Source: Hepsetus odoe (taxonomy: Eukaryota; Chordata; Actinopteri; Characiformes; Hepsetidae). From it: a stretch of DNA of 64,000 bases. The notes below the pieces were generated by a model that saw nothing but the letters and a program-made list of their open reading frames with translations, was not told where the DNA came from and searched no databases. The stretch covers positions 26,554,959 through 26,618,958 of the forward strand of contig CM029370.1 of assembly GCA_017165825.1 (NCBI GenBank), written 5' to 3'. Each line of letters opens with the position of its first letter. The stretch's first letter is position 1. Made by a program: the position numbers and the translations under genes. Positions 46,164 to 57,482 of the stretch are shown here, piece by piece.

Positions 46164-48280
46164 CAATGCTGTTCTGTTGTGGTTCCTAAATGTGATGTCT
46201 TCATAATGCTCCAATTAGAAAAAAATCTGATTTTCTCAGTCAGTTTTGTTGGATTGTGAATATTGCTGTCTATTCATGGTACTGAGCAACACTTTAACTC
46301 AATGCCAGAGACTTGATTCCCCTGGACATGATTGGATGTGTCCATCGTAGACGCATTTGTTAAAAATTGGTCTCAGTGCAACCAAACTGGCAAAGGCAGA
46401 GCAGAAGAGTCAGCTCTTGGAATGTGACCTAAGGTTTGTGAAGCTTACAGATGGCGTGGAGGGGAAGGGGCGGCCGATGGCTTGATCAAAATACTTATGC
46501 TTGGTTTGCTCAGCTGCTCACACTTAAGTAGATATTTAACCTCCTATTTTTCTCTTGATACATGTTTACTTTTAATAGTTTTTTATTCAGTTGCTTTATA
46601 TGAAATGCTATTCATGAGCCTAATTGTATTTGTTTAATTTAAAGTTTAATTTTGCTTGAAAATCAGTGGGATCTTGTGGAGGGATGGGTTAAGCTTCCCG
46701 CTGCATCCTGGGAGACAATGGTAAATAGCAGCATGCTGCAGGGAGGACGGCAGAGAGCTGCCAGGCATCATGTCCTTGATATTTGGCTTGCAAAATGGAT
46801 CACCTTCTACACACTGGCACTCTGATCTGAAAAGGCAGGAATATTTAACGACTCTTCAGATATGATAAATCATTCTCGCCTTAACTAGACCCATAAAAAC
46901 CTGTGCAGCCAAGGTGTTTCTGAGGATGACTTTGCTTTTTTGCGTTTATATGCTTTGCTTTCTTGCCCGTGACATTACGCTACCTTTCCCTTTCAACTAC
47001 GGTCAACATAATAGCCCAAAGATCCAGGGACCATAGAAGGTTCAGTGGAGGTGCGTCCGTTTCAGACTCTAGATTCACTTTTGAAAGAGCTGAGGGCGAA
47101 TGCTAACATGGTCACAGTGTTCCTAGAAGCAGGTTAAAATGACCCCATCACCCTGGCAAAGACCATGCCACCATTTCCTATAATTGGTTAACATCTGCCT
47201 TTTCTAATGCGAGCAAGATCCTAAGTGTGCTCTTTGAGATCCTCCTACAGCTGATGGAGATGTCAGCTGGATGCTCACACGAAATGCTCCTGATCAAGCT
47301 GTGCATGAAATACCAAGTCAATTTTAGGTCACAATGGCCAATTAAAGTGCAGCACTTTCCTTCAAATCAGAATGAACGTTTCACCAATCACAGAAAGTCA
47401 GAAACAACTAAAGCCGTCACTGTCGACTACCTTGGTAATCGAGTTTTAAAACTGAGCGGAAGGCTTCTCACACTTTTTATAGGGTTTTAGGATTAAACAA
47501 GAACAAAAAACTGGAAAACACGTAACCTACTGGTTTGTATAGACAATAAACTGGTTCTTTTAATCGATACAGATTGGCATCAAACACTAAAGTCAGCAAA
47601 CGATAAGAGATTTATGCTCATCTACCAGAACTAGATCGAAGCACACAGTTAAACATAGCTTTTATATCATTAAATCATCACTACGTGAGGGTGAGCAGAT
47701 TTCTTCTCAGACAAGCTTAGTCTCTGATTAACTCTGATGTCTTGACGAGCTGAGCGCTAATAGCTCCTGCTTGTAGTGAATCTTCAGACCAGTCCCGAAC
47801 CTTGAGCCTGAACTCACACTGCCCTGCACACTTGAGTGTTTTCACTGCTCTCAACACACCTGCCTCGACTAATGAGCCCGTTAACAGCCCCATACTGAGT
47901 TTGAAATGGGTGTTAGAGCAAGAAAATCACTGAAACGTCTAGGACAGTAGACCAAGTTCAGGAAACACTGGTTTCAAAAACTGAATATGCCTTAAAATGA
48001 CCCGTGGATCTTGTGTTTATGGGTCAAAATGCAAGCGAATATATAAGCTGAGTAAACGAGGCTGTGCATAATACATAAATCAAGTATTCAGTTGTAATCG
48101 AGTATCATATGCTGTTTCCATTTTTTATTTATTTGCTTTGTTTTATAAAAAAAAAGCCAATGTAAGTTCATTCTGATTTAATTGAGGACAAACAAAGACT
48201 TGCAATATACACACTGCCACATGTTGAGAAGCAAACGATCAGTTAACTGTTTAAAAGTAACCATAAAGTTTCACCCATAC

Positions 48281-48425
48281 AGCAGGCGGCAGCTATTGCC
48301 CGGGGACCATTGACGGGGACGCTACCTTGCTCAAGGGTTCCTCAGGGCAACCTACTGGTGAGGGAATCGAACCCACAATCTTCCGATCCGGGGAAGCTCC
48401 CTCACAACTAGGCCACCACTGCCCA
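48281..48425 (-). mobile_element. tRNA-derived SINE, reverse, tail missing
   Basis: ACCTTGCTCAAGGGTTCCTC body and the reversed head AACTAGGCCACCACTGCCC. Head-to-head with the next element. Confidence 0.85.
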
Positions 48426-48440
48426 CACATATTATGCATA

Positions 48441-48548
48441 CGCGTTTAGGGACCAGGCCCCAGGATTGGAAGGTCATGAGTTCGAATCCCAGACCAGTAG
48501 GTTGTCCTGAGGTACCCTTGAGCAAGGTACCGTCCCCATCATTGCACT
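48441..48548 (+). mobile_element. tRNA-derived SINE, forward, truncated
   Basis: TTAGGGACCAGGCCCCAGGA, B box AGTTCGAATCCC, GAGGTACCCTTGAGCAAGGT; stops at CCCCATCATTGCA. Confidence 0.83.
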
Positions 48549-50367
48549 TCATTTTCACATGTTAGCTTCGAAAGCTTGTCAGATAGCAATAGAAACTAAG
48601 GGAGTAGGACTTAGCAAAGCATCAGCCTCATAATGACATAAGTTAAAAACCCATTTAACAGTAGTTACTGAAGAATAAGTGAGATAAGGGTTAATTGCAC
48701 TGTGCAACATGTTCGCACCTTATGAAGAGAAAAGCTGATGTTGCCGATGGCCTGTTATTGTTTTGTGCTGGATAAAAAAGCCACCAGAAGATCTAATACC
48801 AGTGCATCTTATTCAGAGTTCACAAACAAATTGATGAGCTCTGCCATAAAACGTGCTGCCCCAGACGCAGATTTTTAAATTTGTTTAGAACTGAGGAAGA
48901 ATAACATCGGCGCCTGTGTGGATTTCTGTTCTTTTTTGGCTTTATTTCAGCAGACATTGTAAGAGCATCTTTTTTCTCCATGTGCCTTTGCCCATTGTTT
49001 ATGATCTAATAATAAACACTCCTCCATGCGGTTGTCAAGAAATATGAATACCCATAATGCCTCAGCATTACCTGCCTCTGATAAATCCCTGGCGTTACTC
49101 TGCAGCGGGAGAAGCTTCTTTGGCTCGGCCTGCAGTGGTAAAGCAGGGAGGATGCGGTCCCATAGGGACTGAGACAAAGGCGCTTATGTGCTTTGGCTGA
49201 ATGAAATGAAGCCGGCTAGGAGAACAGGCTGAGAATAAAACCAGAAACTCAGCTTTTTTATTTAACTCTGCGATTTGGCGTTCATGTGTGTGTGTGCCAT
49301 GAATACAAGTCTTACATCTTACCACAAATTAGTAACTGAACTCAAAAAGCCAGGAGGTTTATGCGGCGTCATCGTAGCTGGAGCAGTTGCTTTGCAGTAT
49401 CCATGGGAATTTCCACCTCCTATCAAGACATTATAACGACACAGCGGGCGGCGACCTTTGCAGGCTACTTGCTCAGGCAGGAAGCGAACAATATAGTCTG
49501 CACCGTGTTTCCATACAGGGGAGAGATGTCAGAAGCCTGTGTCACAGTTGTTATATGCGTGGGAATACGCCTTTTCTCCCCAGTTGTTTACAGTTGTTTA
49601 TGGAGGAGAGTTCTTTATATCAGGCAGTGAAAAACGAAACACTCCTGCAGTGCTTTCTTCATTGCAATCCCCCCAAAGCTGGACATCTCCTGCACCTAAT
49701 TAGACACTTCAAATGTGAACCGCTTCAAACAGAGAGTAGCTGTCGGCACACAGCGAGTTCCCCGACTAACTCTTTGACTGACAGTAGCCCTTTAAACGCG
49801 GGATTCCGGCTGCATCTCAGCTCCTCGCTCTTAACTTAGTTTGTGAGTGTATCATAGAGCAAGATATTTAAGCAGTGCTGCGAATCTGTATGTCCAGTTT
49901 TATTTTTTGTGTCATTTTTAAATGGTTAAGCGTTCAATTATGTTATAAATGTGTATGTATTTTCATTCTGTTTCGCATCATTTGAACGTGTCGCCTGCAA
50001 CTTCTCCATAATAAATGGAAAGGATGCACAATCTGTCATAATATGTTTTTTTCGGACATCTGAGGGTGCAAGGGACAGTTGATGTCCTTGCTGTCAAAGA
50101 AGTAAAGTGGACTGACACAGATGCAAGCAAGTAGAGGGTCTGTGTATACATTTGGAATATATGCTGTGTATATATGAGGAAAAGTTAACATACGAGCATA
50201 CGAAACATAGTTTTTGAGCATATTAAGACACACTGCGGTGTTCTGTTTCGAGATTTCAAAAATATTGTCATTTCTTTCTCCACTTAGTGGTGTTAATAGT
50301 GCTAATGTATTAAATCGGCTTTAGCCTCTTCTAATAAAATCTGTTTAATTGGTAATTGGTAAACATT

Positions 50368-50580
50368 AGAGCTGCAACTGACTATCTTAATAGCCAAATA
50401 ATTATCCATATAATACGGAAATTGTTACTCGGATTATGAACTGTGCAAAGTTCTCTGTTAAAATTAAAAACGAGCAAAAAAAAGGAACACAATGTCACAA
50501 TTAAAGAAGAGTAAAGGGAATAAATCAAATAAATAACACAGATAAATACGAATAAATCAAATAAATCAAATAGAAAATGT
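50368..50580. repeat. hAT-like relic followed by (AAATC)n-type low-complexity DNA
   Basis: AGAGCTGCAACTGACTATCT followed by TAATAGCCAAATAATTAT resembles the common hAT terminus of fish genomes. GAATAAATC/AAATAAATC units follow at 50517-50575. Confidence 0.4.
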
Positions 50581-50848
50581 ACCGCTAACTTTGATGACGT
50601 GGGAAAACGCCTCCTTTTCCTTCCACTGTCTGAGAGAGTCTTCCTTTGGGCTGTTGCTGGGTCTTTAGTGCTGCTGGGATTGTTTTTACCTCACTGTGTC
50701 AGATGGAAGGAGGTTATCCCATGTTGATTTTCCTCCTCTGTCTGGAACACTGACCCTCTGCTCTCGCTTGCATCCATGTGTCTCAGTCTATTTTACTTCT
50801 TTGACAGCATGGACTTCAACTATCCCTTGCACCCTCAGCTGCTATAAA

Positions 50849-50948
50849 CTGAACATCTCAGCAGAGATCTGATTTGCTCCCTCAGCTTCCACTGACCCAA
50901 GTTTCCGAAAGCTGAGGGAGCAAATCAGATCTCTGCTGAGATGTTCAG
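50849..50948. repeat. Perfect inverted repeat: 40-bp arms, 20-bp spacer
   Basis: The arm at 50849-50888 is the exact reverse complement of 50909-50948. Complementarity stops at the outer bases (50848/50949) and at the spacer edge (50889/50908). The arms are of mixed composition (start CTGAACATCTCAGCAGAGAT), so this is not low-complexity DNA. No similarity to the SINE or RTE families of the window. Confidence 0.97.
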
Positions 50949-51328
50949 ACTACAAAATGCTTTTCCTCAGCTCATCTCGAGATGAAGGGTCTGCTGTGTG
51001 GACCGTGGCAGCTCTTTGACCAGCTGTGGGAGATGTGAAATGGTTGCATGCCCTTGTTCACTACGGTGAAAGAGTAGCACATTCAAAATCCTGCAGCCTT
51101 TGTGTCAGCTCTTCAAGCAGCCACTATTCACCAAGTCAAAGAAGTGTTTGAAGTGGAAGTTACCTCAGGTTTTGGATGGAGTGGCCGTAACCGGCCAGCA
51201 CTGTTCCAGACGCCCCTTTATCATGTAATATTCATCGTTCCGTGTCTGCAGACACCCTGGATCGGATGAGCTCGTGATGCGATTTTTGCTACAATTTACA
51301 AGTTCTTCCTAACTTGACATTCTTTTTC

Positions 51329-51570
51329 TTCTTTCGGCAGCTCCCGTTAGGTCCCTGTCTCATTTCTTCCTGCTCTCTGCATCTTCCTCTTTCGCAGCAA
51401 GCACCTTTATGTCCTCTCTCATCATATCCTTTCCCTTGTACTTTGCCTGACAGCTCCATCCTCAACATCCTTCTCCAGATATACTACTCGTCTCTCCTCT
51501 GCACTGTGTTGTCCAAGACAACACAATCTCACTTTGTTGACTTTGTCTCCAAACCGCCCAACCTGAGCAG
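51329..51570 (-). mobile_element. RTE-type LINE 3' fragment, reverse
   Basis: TTCTTTCGGCAGCTCCCGTT start is the reversed 3' end of RTE elements, followed by TTCTTCCTGCTCTCTGCATC and TGTCCTCTCTCATCATATCC, parallel to 60140-60310. Multiple stops; dead. Confidence 0.7.
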
Positions 51571-54272
51571 AATCATTAGGACGCTATTAGTGTGCAGAAT
51601 TATTATGCGACTAAATGAAAAGCACTTGTTTATTTTCATCTGTAAACATGTCATGGTCTTCTTTAAAGATCAGACTTTCTCCTGAACCACTGCTTGATGA
51701 AAGTGTCTTCTAAACACTGGCAGCAGGTTTGGGAGTTGATTTTGGGTTCATCTTCACCACCCTCCCTCACTACACAAACACACATCATCTGATATACTTA
51801 AATCCAATTAGCATTCAAGTTTATACAGCTTGGAGTTGGAATATAGGCATAAAAATGATGATATGGTCAAAACACTCATACCTTAGCTCATACCTAAGTG
51901 CAAGTGACTAAATGAATGCGTGTGAGAGAGATGAACACTTGTGGCTTCAGAAATGTTTCGTTTTTCTTTTCTGTCGAGTGAAATGAGTTCCGGATGGAAC
52001 GGTGTATTCAGGGTTGAATTGCCTAATCATTTCATGAAATCTCTCACCATCAGCCAACAGCGGTCTCATAACCTTAACCGGCATGTTTAGGACGGATCCA
52101 GGGACTGGGGCTGCTTGCTGTCGGAACGCGTCCGCTTTCTGGCCATCCACGATAGCAAGTAAATTACTTTCTTGAGACTTTAACTGTATGGCAATTTATG
52201 TAAAGCCTAATCTATGCAGTGAGAAATCAATCAGATATGGGGCTTGGAAGAAGGAACAATACTATATATTCCCTGATTTTCATTCATATCCCAAGCCGCT
52301 TATCTGGGACCGGGTCGCAGTTTCCCGGGTTTTATTGAAAAATATTCTGTAAATACCGTAACCAGGGCATGTAGAGTTGTTTGCTCGTTCTTGCTCCCAA
52401 AGCCGCATGCCGTGTTGGATTTAAAACAGCAACTGTCAACATTTGCCCTGTAATTTTACCCTTAATCTGATTCTGAAGATAATCTGAAGATCACACGTAA
52501 CCCAATCAATGGGCTAACGCACCGACAACATCACTATGAGCAAATATCTCAACATCTCATGACTGCTTTGCACAAGCCATCAGTATTCTGCAGTAAGTAT
52601 AGAGTCTCTGCTTGCAAATATTACCTTAATTTACAATCTACACTTAAGAGTGACACGGCTTTTATTTTCCATAAAATAGTTTATGGATGCCTGGAATTGC
52701 ATTAAGTAGGCATCCGTGCCTCTGCATGGCACTTACCTAGATTATAGCTGGCTCTGCACGCTTCTGTTCTGTTTGCAGGCCTGGGCTAATGGCGTAGCGG
52801 TGTGGCCACTGAAGTCAGCAGAGTGTTGAGCGTAGCACCAACCTGCAGGGTGTGTGTGCAGCCATGTGTGATCCATCAGAGCAGTGGGGCTCAGATGCAG
52901 GTCCAGCTTTCTTGATGAGCCAAGTGGACCAGCACTCATGCATCACCTGAGCATCTGGAGGTGGAGTAGGTCAAAAGCTGATCCTCTCCCTACTTCCTCA
53001 AAGAACAGAAAAAGACTTTACGTAAGAGCTGGACAATGCAGCGATGAACGTGATACATTGTGTGTTAAAGATGCATCCTTTTTGTCCCTGACACTAGCTT
53101 GGGTATTTAAAGGCTGATGCATGGTACCAGTTCAATTCTAGCGCTTGGTAACGGCACTGTGTTTTGTACTAGTAAAGTATGCGCACTAGAGTGTTGCACT
53201 TTGGAAAAAAGATTTTTTGAATAGTGTTTATATATGACTCAAATATCCATTTTCCCCCCTATCTTGGCCAAAACTGTCAATCTTGGATGACCTTTAGTCA
53301 AGGTTTTTTCATGTGGCTAAAATAAAATGCTCTTGAAATGTTAAAAATGTGTTAATTTGTTGTAATGTGATATATTTTTTTATTTTTAATCTAACAGTTA
53401 ATTCAGAGACTAAGAAGAGGCCTAATTGGTTTCAAAGGAGCAGCTTTAACATCTGCTTACCATTGGTTACTCAAAATCTGAATAATCAAAAGCAGATCTA
53501 TGAAGGCATTTTGTAAACTTGACAGTTCAGGACTGTTTTTATAGGATGTTTGGGTCAAGCATGAACAACACCAGTTCAGGTGCAGTCTTTGAGCAATTTA
53601 TTTAAAAAATCGAACACGCTGCTCAGTCTATGCGGAGGGGTCCTGGGACTCCTGAAGTCTCCATAGACCTGCTCCGGGATCGTGTGGTCACAGATTTAGC
53701 CATCTTCCAGAGGTACCTCCCACTTATGCAAATGAACCGACACCTGATGTCTATCGCCATATCGCCTTATTTAACGTCTTTCCCTTTTATAAAGATTTAC
53801 TCAACGCTTGATGGCTATTGGCCATCCTTATCTCATGTCCTTTCCATGACCCAAAGAAATCTTTCACTCTTGTCAACTTGCCAACACCTGTTTGGACGTC
53901 TGCCACCATTACGTCATATCTTTGCAGCCCATCGGTTCACACCATCCTTATCTCTCAACCCTTCACACACCTGGCTCCATTCCAGTTTTTTCAACCAAGG
54001 TTTATGCATAAAAAAGTATGTATATCTATAATTTAAAATACTGTATAATATACTCTGTACTCTGTGCCTTTAGTGCCCAATTCTGCTATAAATTTCATTC
54101 AACATGCATCGAACGTTGTATTGTTTGAGATTTTGAATAAACACAATGCGCCAGAAGAAAATGCTACTTTCAGATTGCAGTAATGGTTTTTGGATATATT
54201 TTCAAATAATGCACAATGCATATCCAGTTTTTGTCCAAAGCAACATATTCTCTTATGAATTTTGGATTTAAT

Positions 54273-54300
54273 AATAAATAAATAAATAAATAAATAAAAT
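54273..54300. repeat. (AAAT)n microsatellite
   Basis: About six AAAT units. Confidence 0.92.
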
Positions 54301-55632
54301 AAGACAACTATAAGTTAGGAGAATAATAGAAATGGAGATTATTTAGGTTTACATAAGATTGTATCACATATACATATATACATATACACAATATAGAGGC
54401 ACTATAATTGGCCTTTGAACTGTTTTTGATATAAAGTAGCTGGATTTTATGATTATCATGATTTTTGTGAATGTCTTTATCATGCCAAGCCACGCTGTCC
54501 AAGAGGAAGATGTGAATATTTCGTTTATCTGCTTTAACAAAGTCATCGTGACATTATTTTTGATGGTAAAGTTTCAGTCATATCACAACTCACACAACTG
54601 CTTCATGTCTTTAAATCTTTAATAGTCCCCCTTACAAGAAACCGTGACGCCTTTGAGATTCGTCCTACTTGCAGTTTACCTCAAAATAGGGAAGACGTTT
54701 GTGTCTGTCGTTGATCGAATGCAATGGAATGATGAAATGGTTGGAGAGCAGAAGTGCTGTGATTAGCTGTGGCCCTGCAACCAAGCGTAATTCTCTCCGA
54801 TTTGGTGGATTCAAAGAAATCTAGGAGGTTTCATCAGAGCGGTTTTCAGTGGTGGGGCTCTGGCTCTGTCGTGTCCCACTGTATATGTGAATCGGTACGT
54901 GTCATCCTTGGGATGTGGTTTTTATTGAGGCCTTTTGGAGATTGAAGGATTTGTTAGTTCAGCTGAATTGATCATATGCTAAATGTGCTTCGGGCCACTG
55001 CCAGGAATGCTCCTCTGTGCACTGGTAAAAATATGATTATGTTTCCAGAGCGCAGGGAAGGGAAGCCTCGGCTGAATATATTAACAACATTAGTTACACA
55101 TTTTATCAAGCAAATTAAAATGGCTTTTCCCGGAGCCTCTGTGTTTGGCTTTGGACAGCGAGCTAGGCATGACAAATTGATTGTTATTATGTTCAGTCTG
55201 AAGATTTTTACCTGCCACCTGAGAACAGGAAAGCTCTAAGAGGAAATGCTCTGAGGCTTGGCCAGTCGTGGTATAACTCACTTCTGATTCACCAGTTCTG
55301 GTTTTTAATTATTGTTTTCAGTTCTGCTGGCTGCCTCTGTGCCAGGTAGAGGGAACGCTCGCATGCACAAATGCACAGGCAAACCCCCCGGGTGCTGAGC
55401 TGCATCGGTATCCTTCAGCCTGCACTACGGTGCTGTTCACGCATTTATAGAAGCTTAACCACACTGCAGACCCTGCCGCTGCCTATGACCACTCGCACAA
55501 AACATCAGAAAACCAGTTTAATAAGACTTGATGGTAACAGACTGGGTGAACATGAGAGTGGCCACTTTTACTCATTTTAACCATGTAGAAATGAGATTTT
55601 CATTTAAAAAGCATTACACCCCCCCATCAATA

Positions 55633-55639
55633 AAGTATC

Positions 55640-55704
<65 letters not shown>

Positions 55705-56049
55705 GTCGATCTAATCTATCAGTCTGTCTATCTAATCTCTCCATATGTCTGTCTCTCGGTCTATCTATCTATCTATGTATCTGTCTGTCTGTCGTTCGAA
55801 TCTCTCCGTATGTCTGTCTCACTGTCTATCTGTCCATCTATCTATCTGTCTATCTATTGAATCTATCAGTATTTATCTGTCTGTCTGTCTGTCTGTGTAT
55901 CTGTATCTGTCTGTCTGTCTGTCTGTCTGTCTATTGAAAATATCAGTCTGTCTATCTATATCTATCTATCTTTCTGTCTGTCTGTCTATTGAATCTATCA
56001 GTATTTGTCTGTCTGTCTGTCTATCTGTATCTGTCTGTCTGTCTTTCTA

Positions 56050-56081
<32 letters not shown>

Positions 56082-56092
56082 TCTATCTATCC

Positions 56093-56123
<31 letters not shown>

Positions 56124-56245
56124 CGTCCATCCGTCTGTTGGCCTGTCCACCCGTCCCTCTGTCGTTCTTTCTATCAGTCTTTCTGTCTATCTGTCTGTCT
56201 GTCTTTCTATCTGTCTGTCTGTCTTTCTATCTGTCTCTCTGTCTG

Positions 56246-56300
<55 letters not shown>

Positions 56301-56452
56301 GTCCATCCGTCCATCCGTCTGTCGGCCTGTCCCCCCGTCCCTCTGTCTGTCTTTCTGTCAATCTGTCTGTCTGTCTATTGAATATATCAGTCTGTCTGTC
56401 TGTCAATCTTTCTTTCTTTCTGTCTGTCTGTGTATATATCTATCTATTTATT
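55633..56452. repeat. Large (TCTA/TCTG)n (Bkm-type) array with higher-order structure
   Basis: About 820 bp of TATC, TGTC and TTTC tetranucleotides. Punctuating blocks recur: CCGTCTGTTGGCCTGT at 56131 and CCGTCTGTCGGCCTGT at 56315, 184 bp apart, in register with the tetranucleotide. ATTGAAT/ATTGAAA spacers recur at 55856, 55932, 55987 and 56377. The 266-residue frame across it is a repeat artefact. Confidence 0.97.
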
Positions 56453-56569
56453 TCAAAGCAGAAAATGGGCTACAGCTCTGGATTCTCTACAGCTGGGCTT
56501 CAGCCTGCATTACACGCGTGTTTCGAAGGGTCGATAAATAATTAATTGTATTATACATTAGTCAATGTA

Positions 56570-56630
56570 GGCCAGCACGGCGGTGCAGTGGCCTTACAGC
56601 GAGAAGCTTGTGGGTTCCGATGAATCTAAT
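56570..56630 (+). mobile_element. tRNA-like SINE head of another family
   Basis: AGCACGGCGGTGCAGTGGCC with GAAGCTTGTGGGTTCCGATG resembles the A-box/B-box head of a different fish tRNA-SINE; no tail. Confidence 0.45.
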
Positions 56631-56825
56631 AATGAAGCACTGATTCGGCCGAAGCAAGTATCTGTGGGGAACTGCAGGTAATACCGGCTTTCCACAAGCG
56701 GTGGTCTGGGGATGGTTACGCACAAGCATGGACATTCGTTTAAGTTTGCTGTTTGATGTTTTGTTGTATTCTAATGTTAGTGCTTTTAACCCGAGTGCCT
56801 CAAAAACGAGCTTACAAAATTCAGG

Positions 56826-57012
56826 GGTTTTGGGGGCCTCATGGTTAGGGACTGGGCCCCATGACTGGAAGATCATGAGTTTAAGTCACTATCCCTGAGT
56901 TACCACTGAGCAACGTGCCATCTCCAACACTGCTCCCAGGGCAGAGCATTTTGTTGTGGTTCACTGGGTACTGTGGTTGGTTCACAATGACAAATAGTCA
57001 CTTTCACTTCAC
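56826..57012 (+). mobile_element. tRNA-derived SINE, diverged
   Basis: GGGGGCCTCATGGTTAGGGA head, CATGAGTTTAAGTC B box, tail ACAAATAGTCACTTTCACTT. Confidence 0.82.
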
Positions 57013-57237
57013 TTTCTCGATATTGTGTCATAATACATTGCTTTTTCTCTGATACAGTGTTTGTTAGCACTAAATGCAAGAGTTTTAAAAACTTGGCCTG
57101 ACTTCTCAACATTTAAACCAAAGAGAACACTATTTCAGATGGCAACAGGCAGCTGGGACACTATTTGGATGTTAATGGGACACTGGTTGAATGTGATCAT
57201 AAATGTAATGATTGCTATCAGTACTGGTGAAACTGTA

Positions 57238-57482
57238 AATGGGGCAGCAGTGCCCTAGTGGTTAGGTCCCAGGATCGAAAGGTCGTGGGTTGCATTACCA
57301 GACCAGTAGGTTAGCCTGAAGTCCCCTCGAGCAAGGTACCATCCCCATCACTGCTCCCCGGGCACTTTAAATAGCTGCCCCCTGCTGCACAGTGCGTATG
57401 GGTTAGAAGCAGAGGTTGAATTTCGTTGTAGTTCACTGTGTGTTGCGCTGTTTCACAATGACAAAATAGTCACTTTCACTTC
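57238..57482 (+). mobile_element. tRNA-derived SINE, near full length
   Basis: AATGGGGCAGCAGTGCCCTA head, CCCCGGGCACTTTAAATAGC body, TTGAATTTCGTTGTAGTTCA and tail ATAGTCACTTTCACTTC. Confidence 0.88.

Noticed and set aside
49387..49839. 150-codon plus-strand open frame
   Set aside because: No domain or signal recognised; an overlapping frame is also open; treated as chance in NKAIN2 intron 1.
55745..56545. 266-codon plus-strand open frame rich in S, L, V, C, Y and I
   Set aside because: It is the translation of the (TCTA/TCTG)n array; three overlapping frames are open for the same reason.
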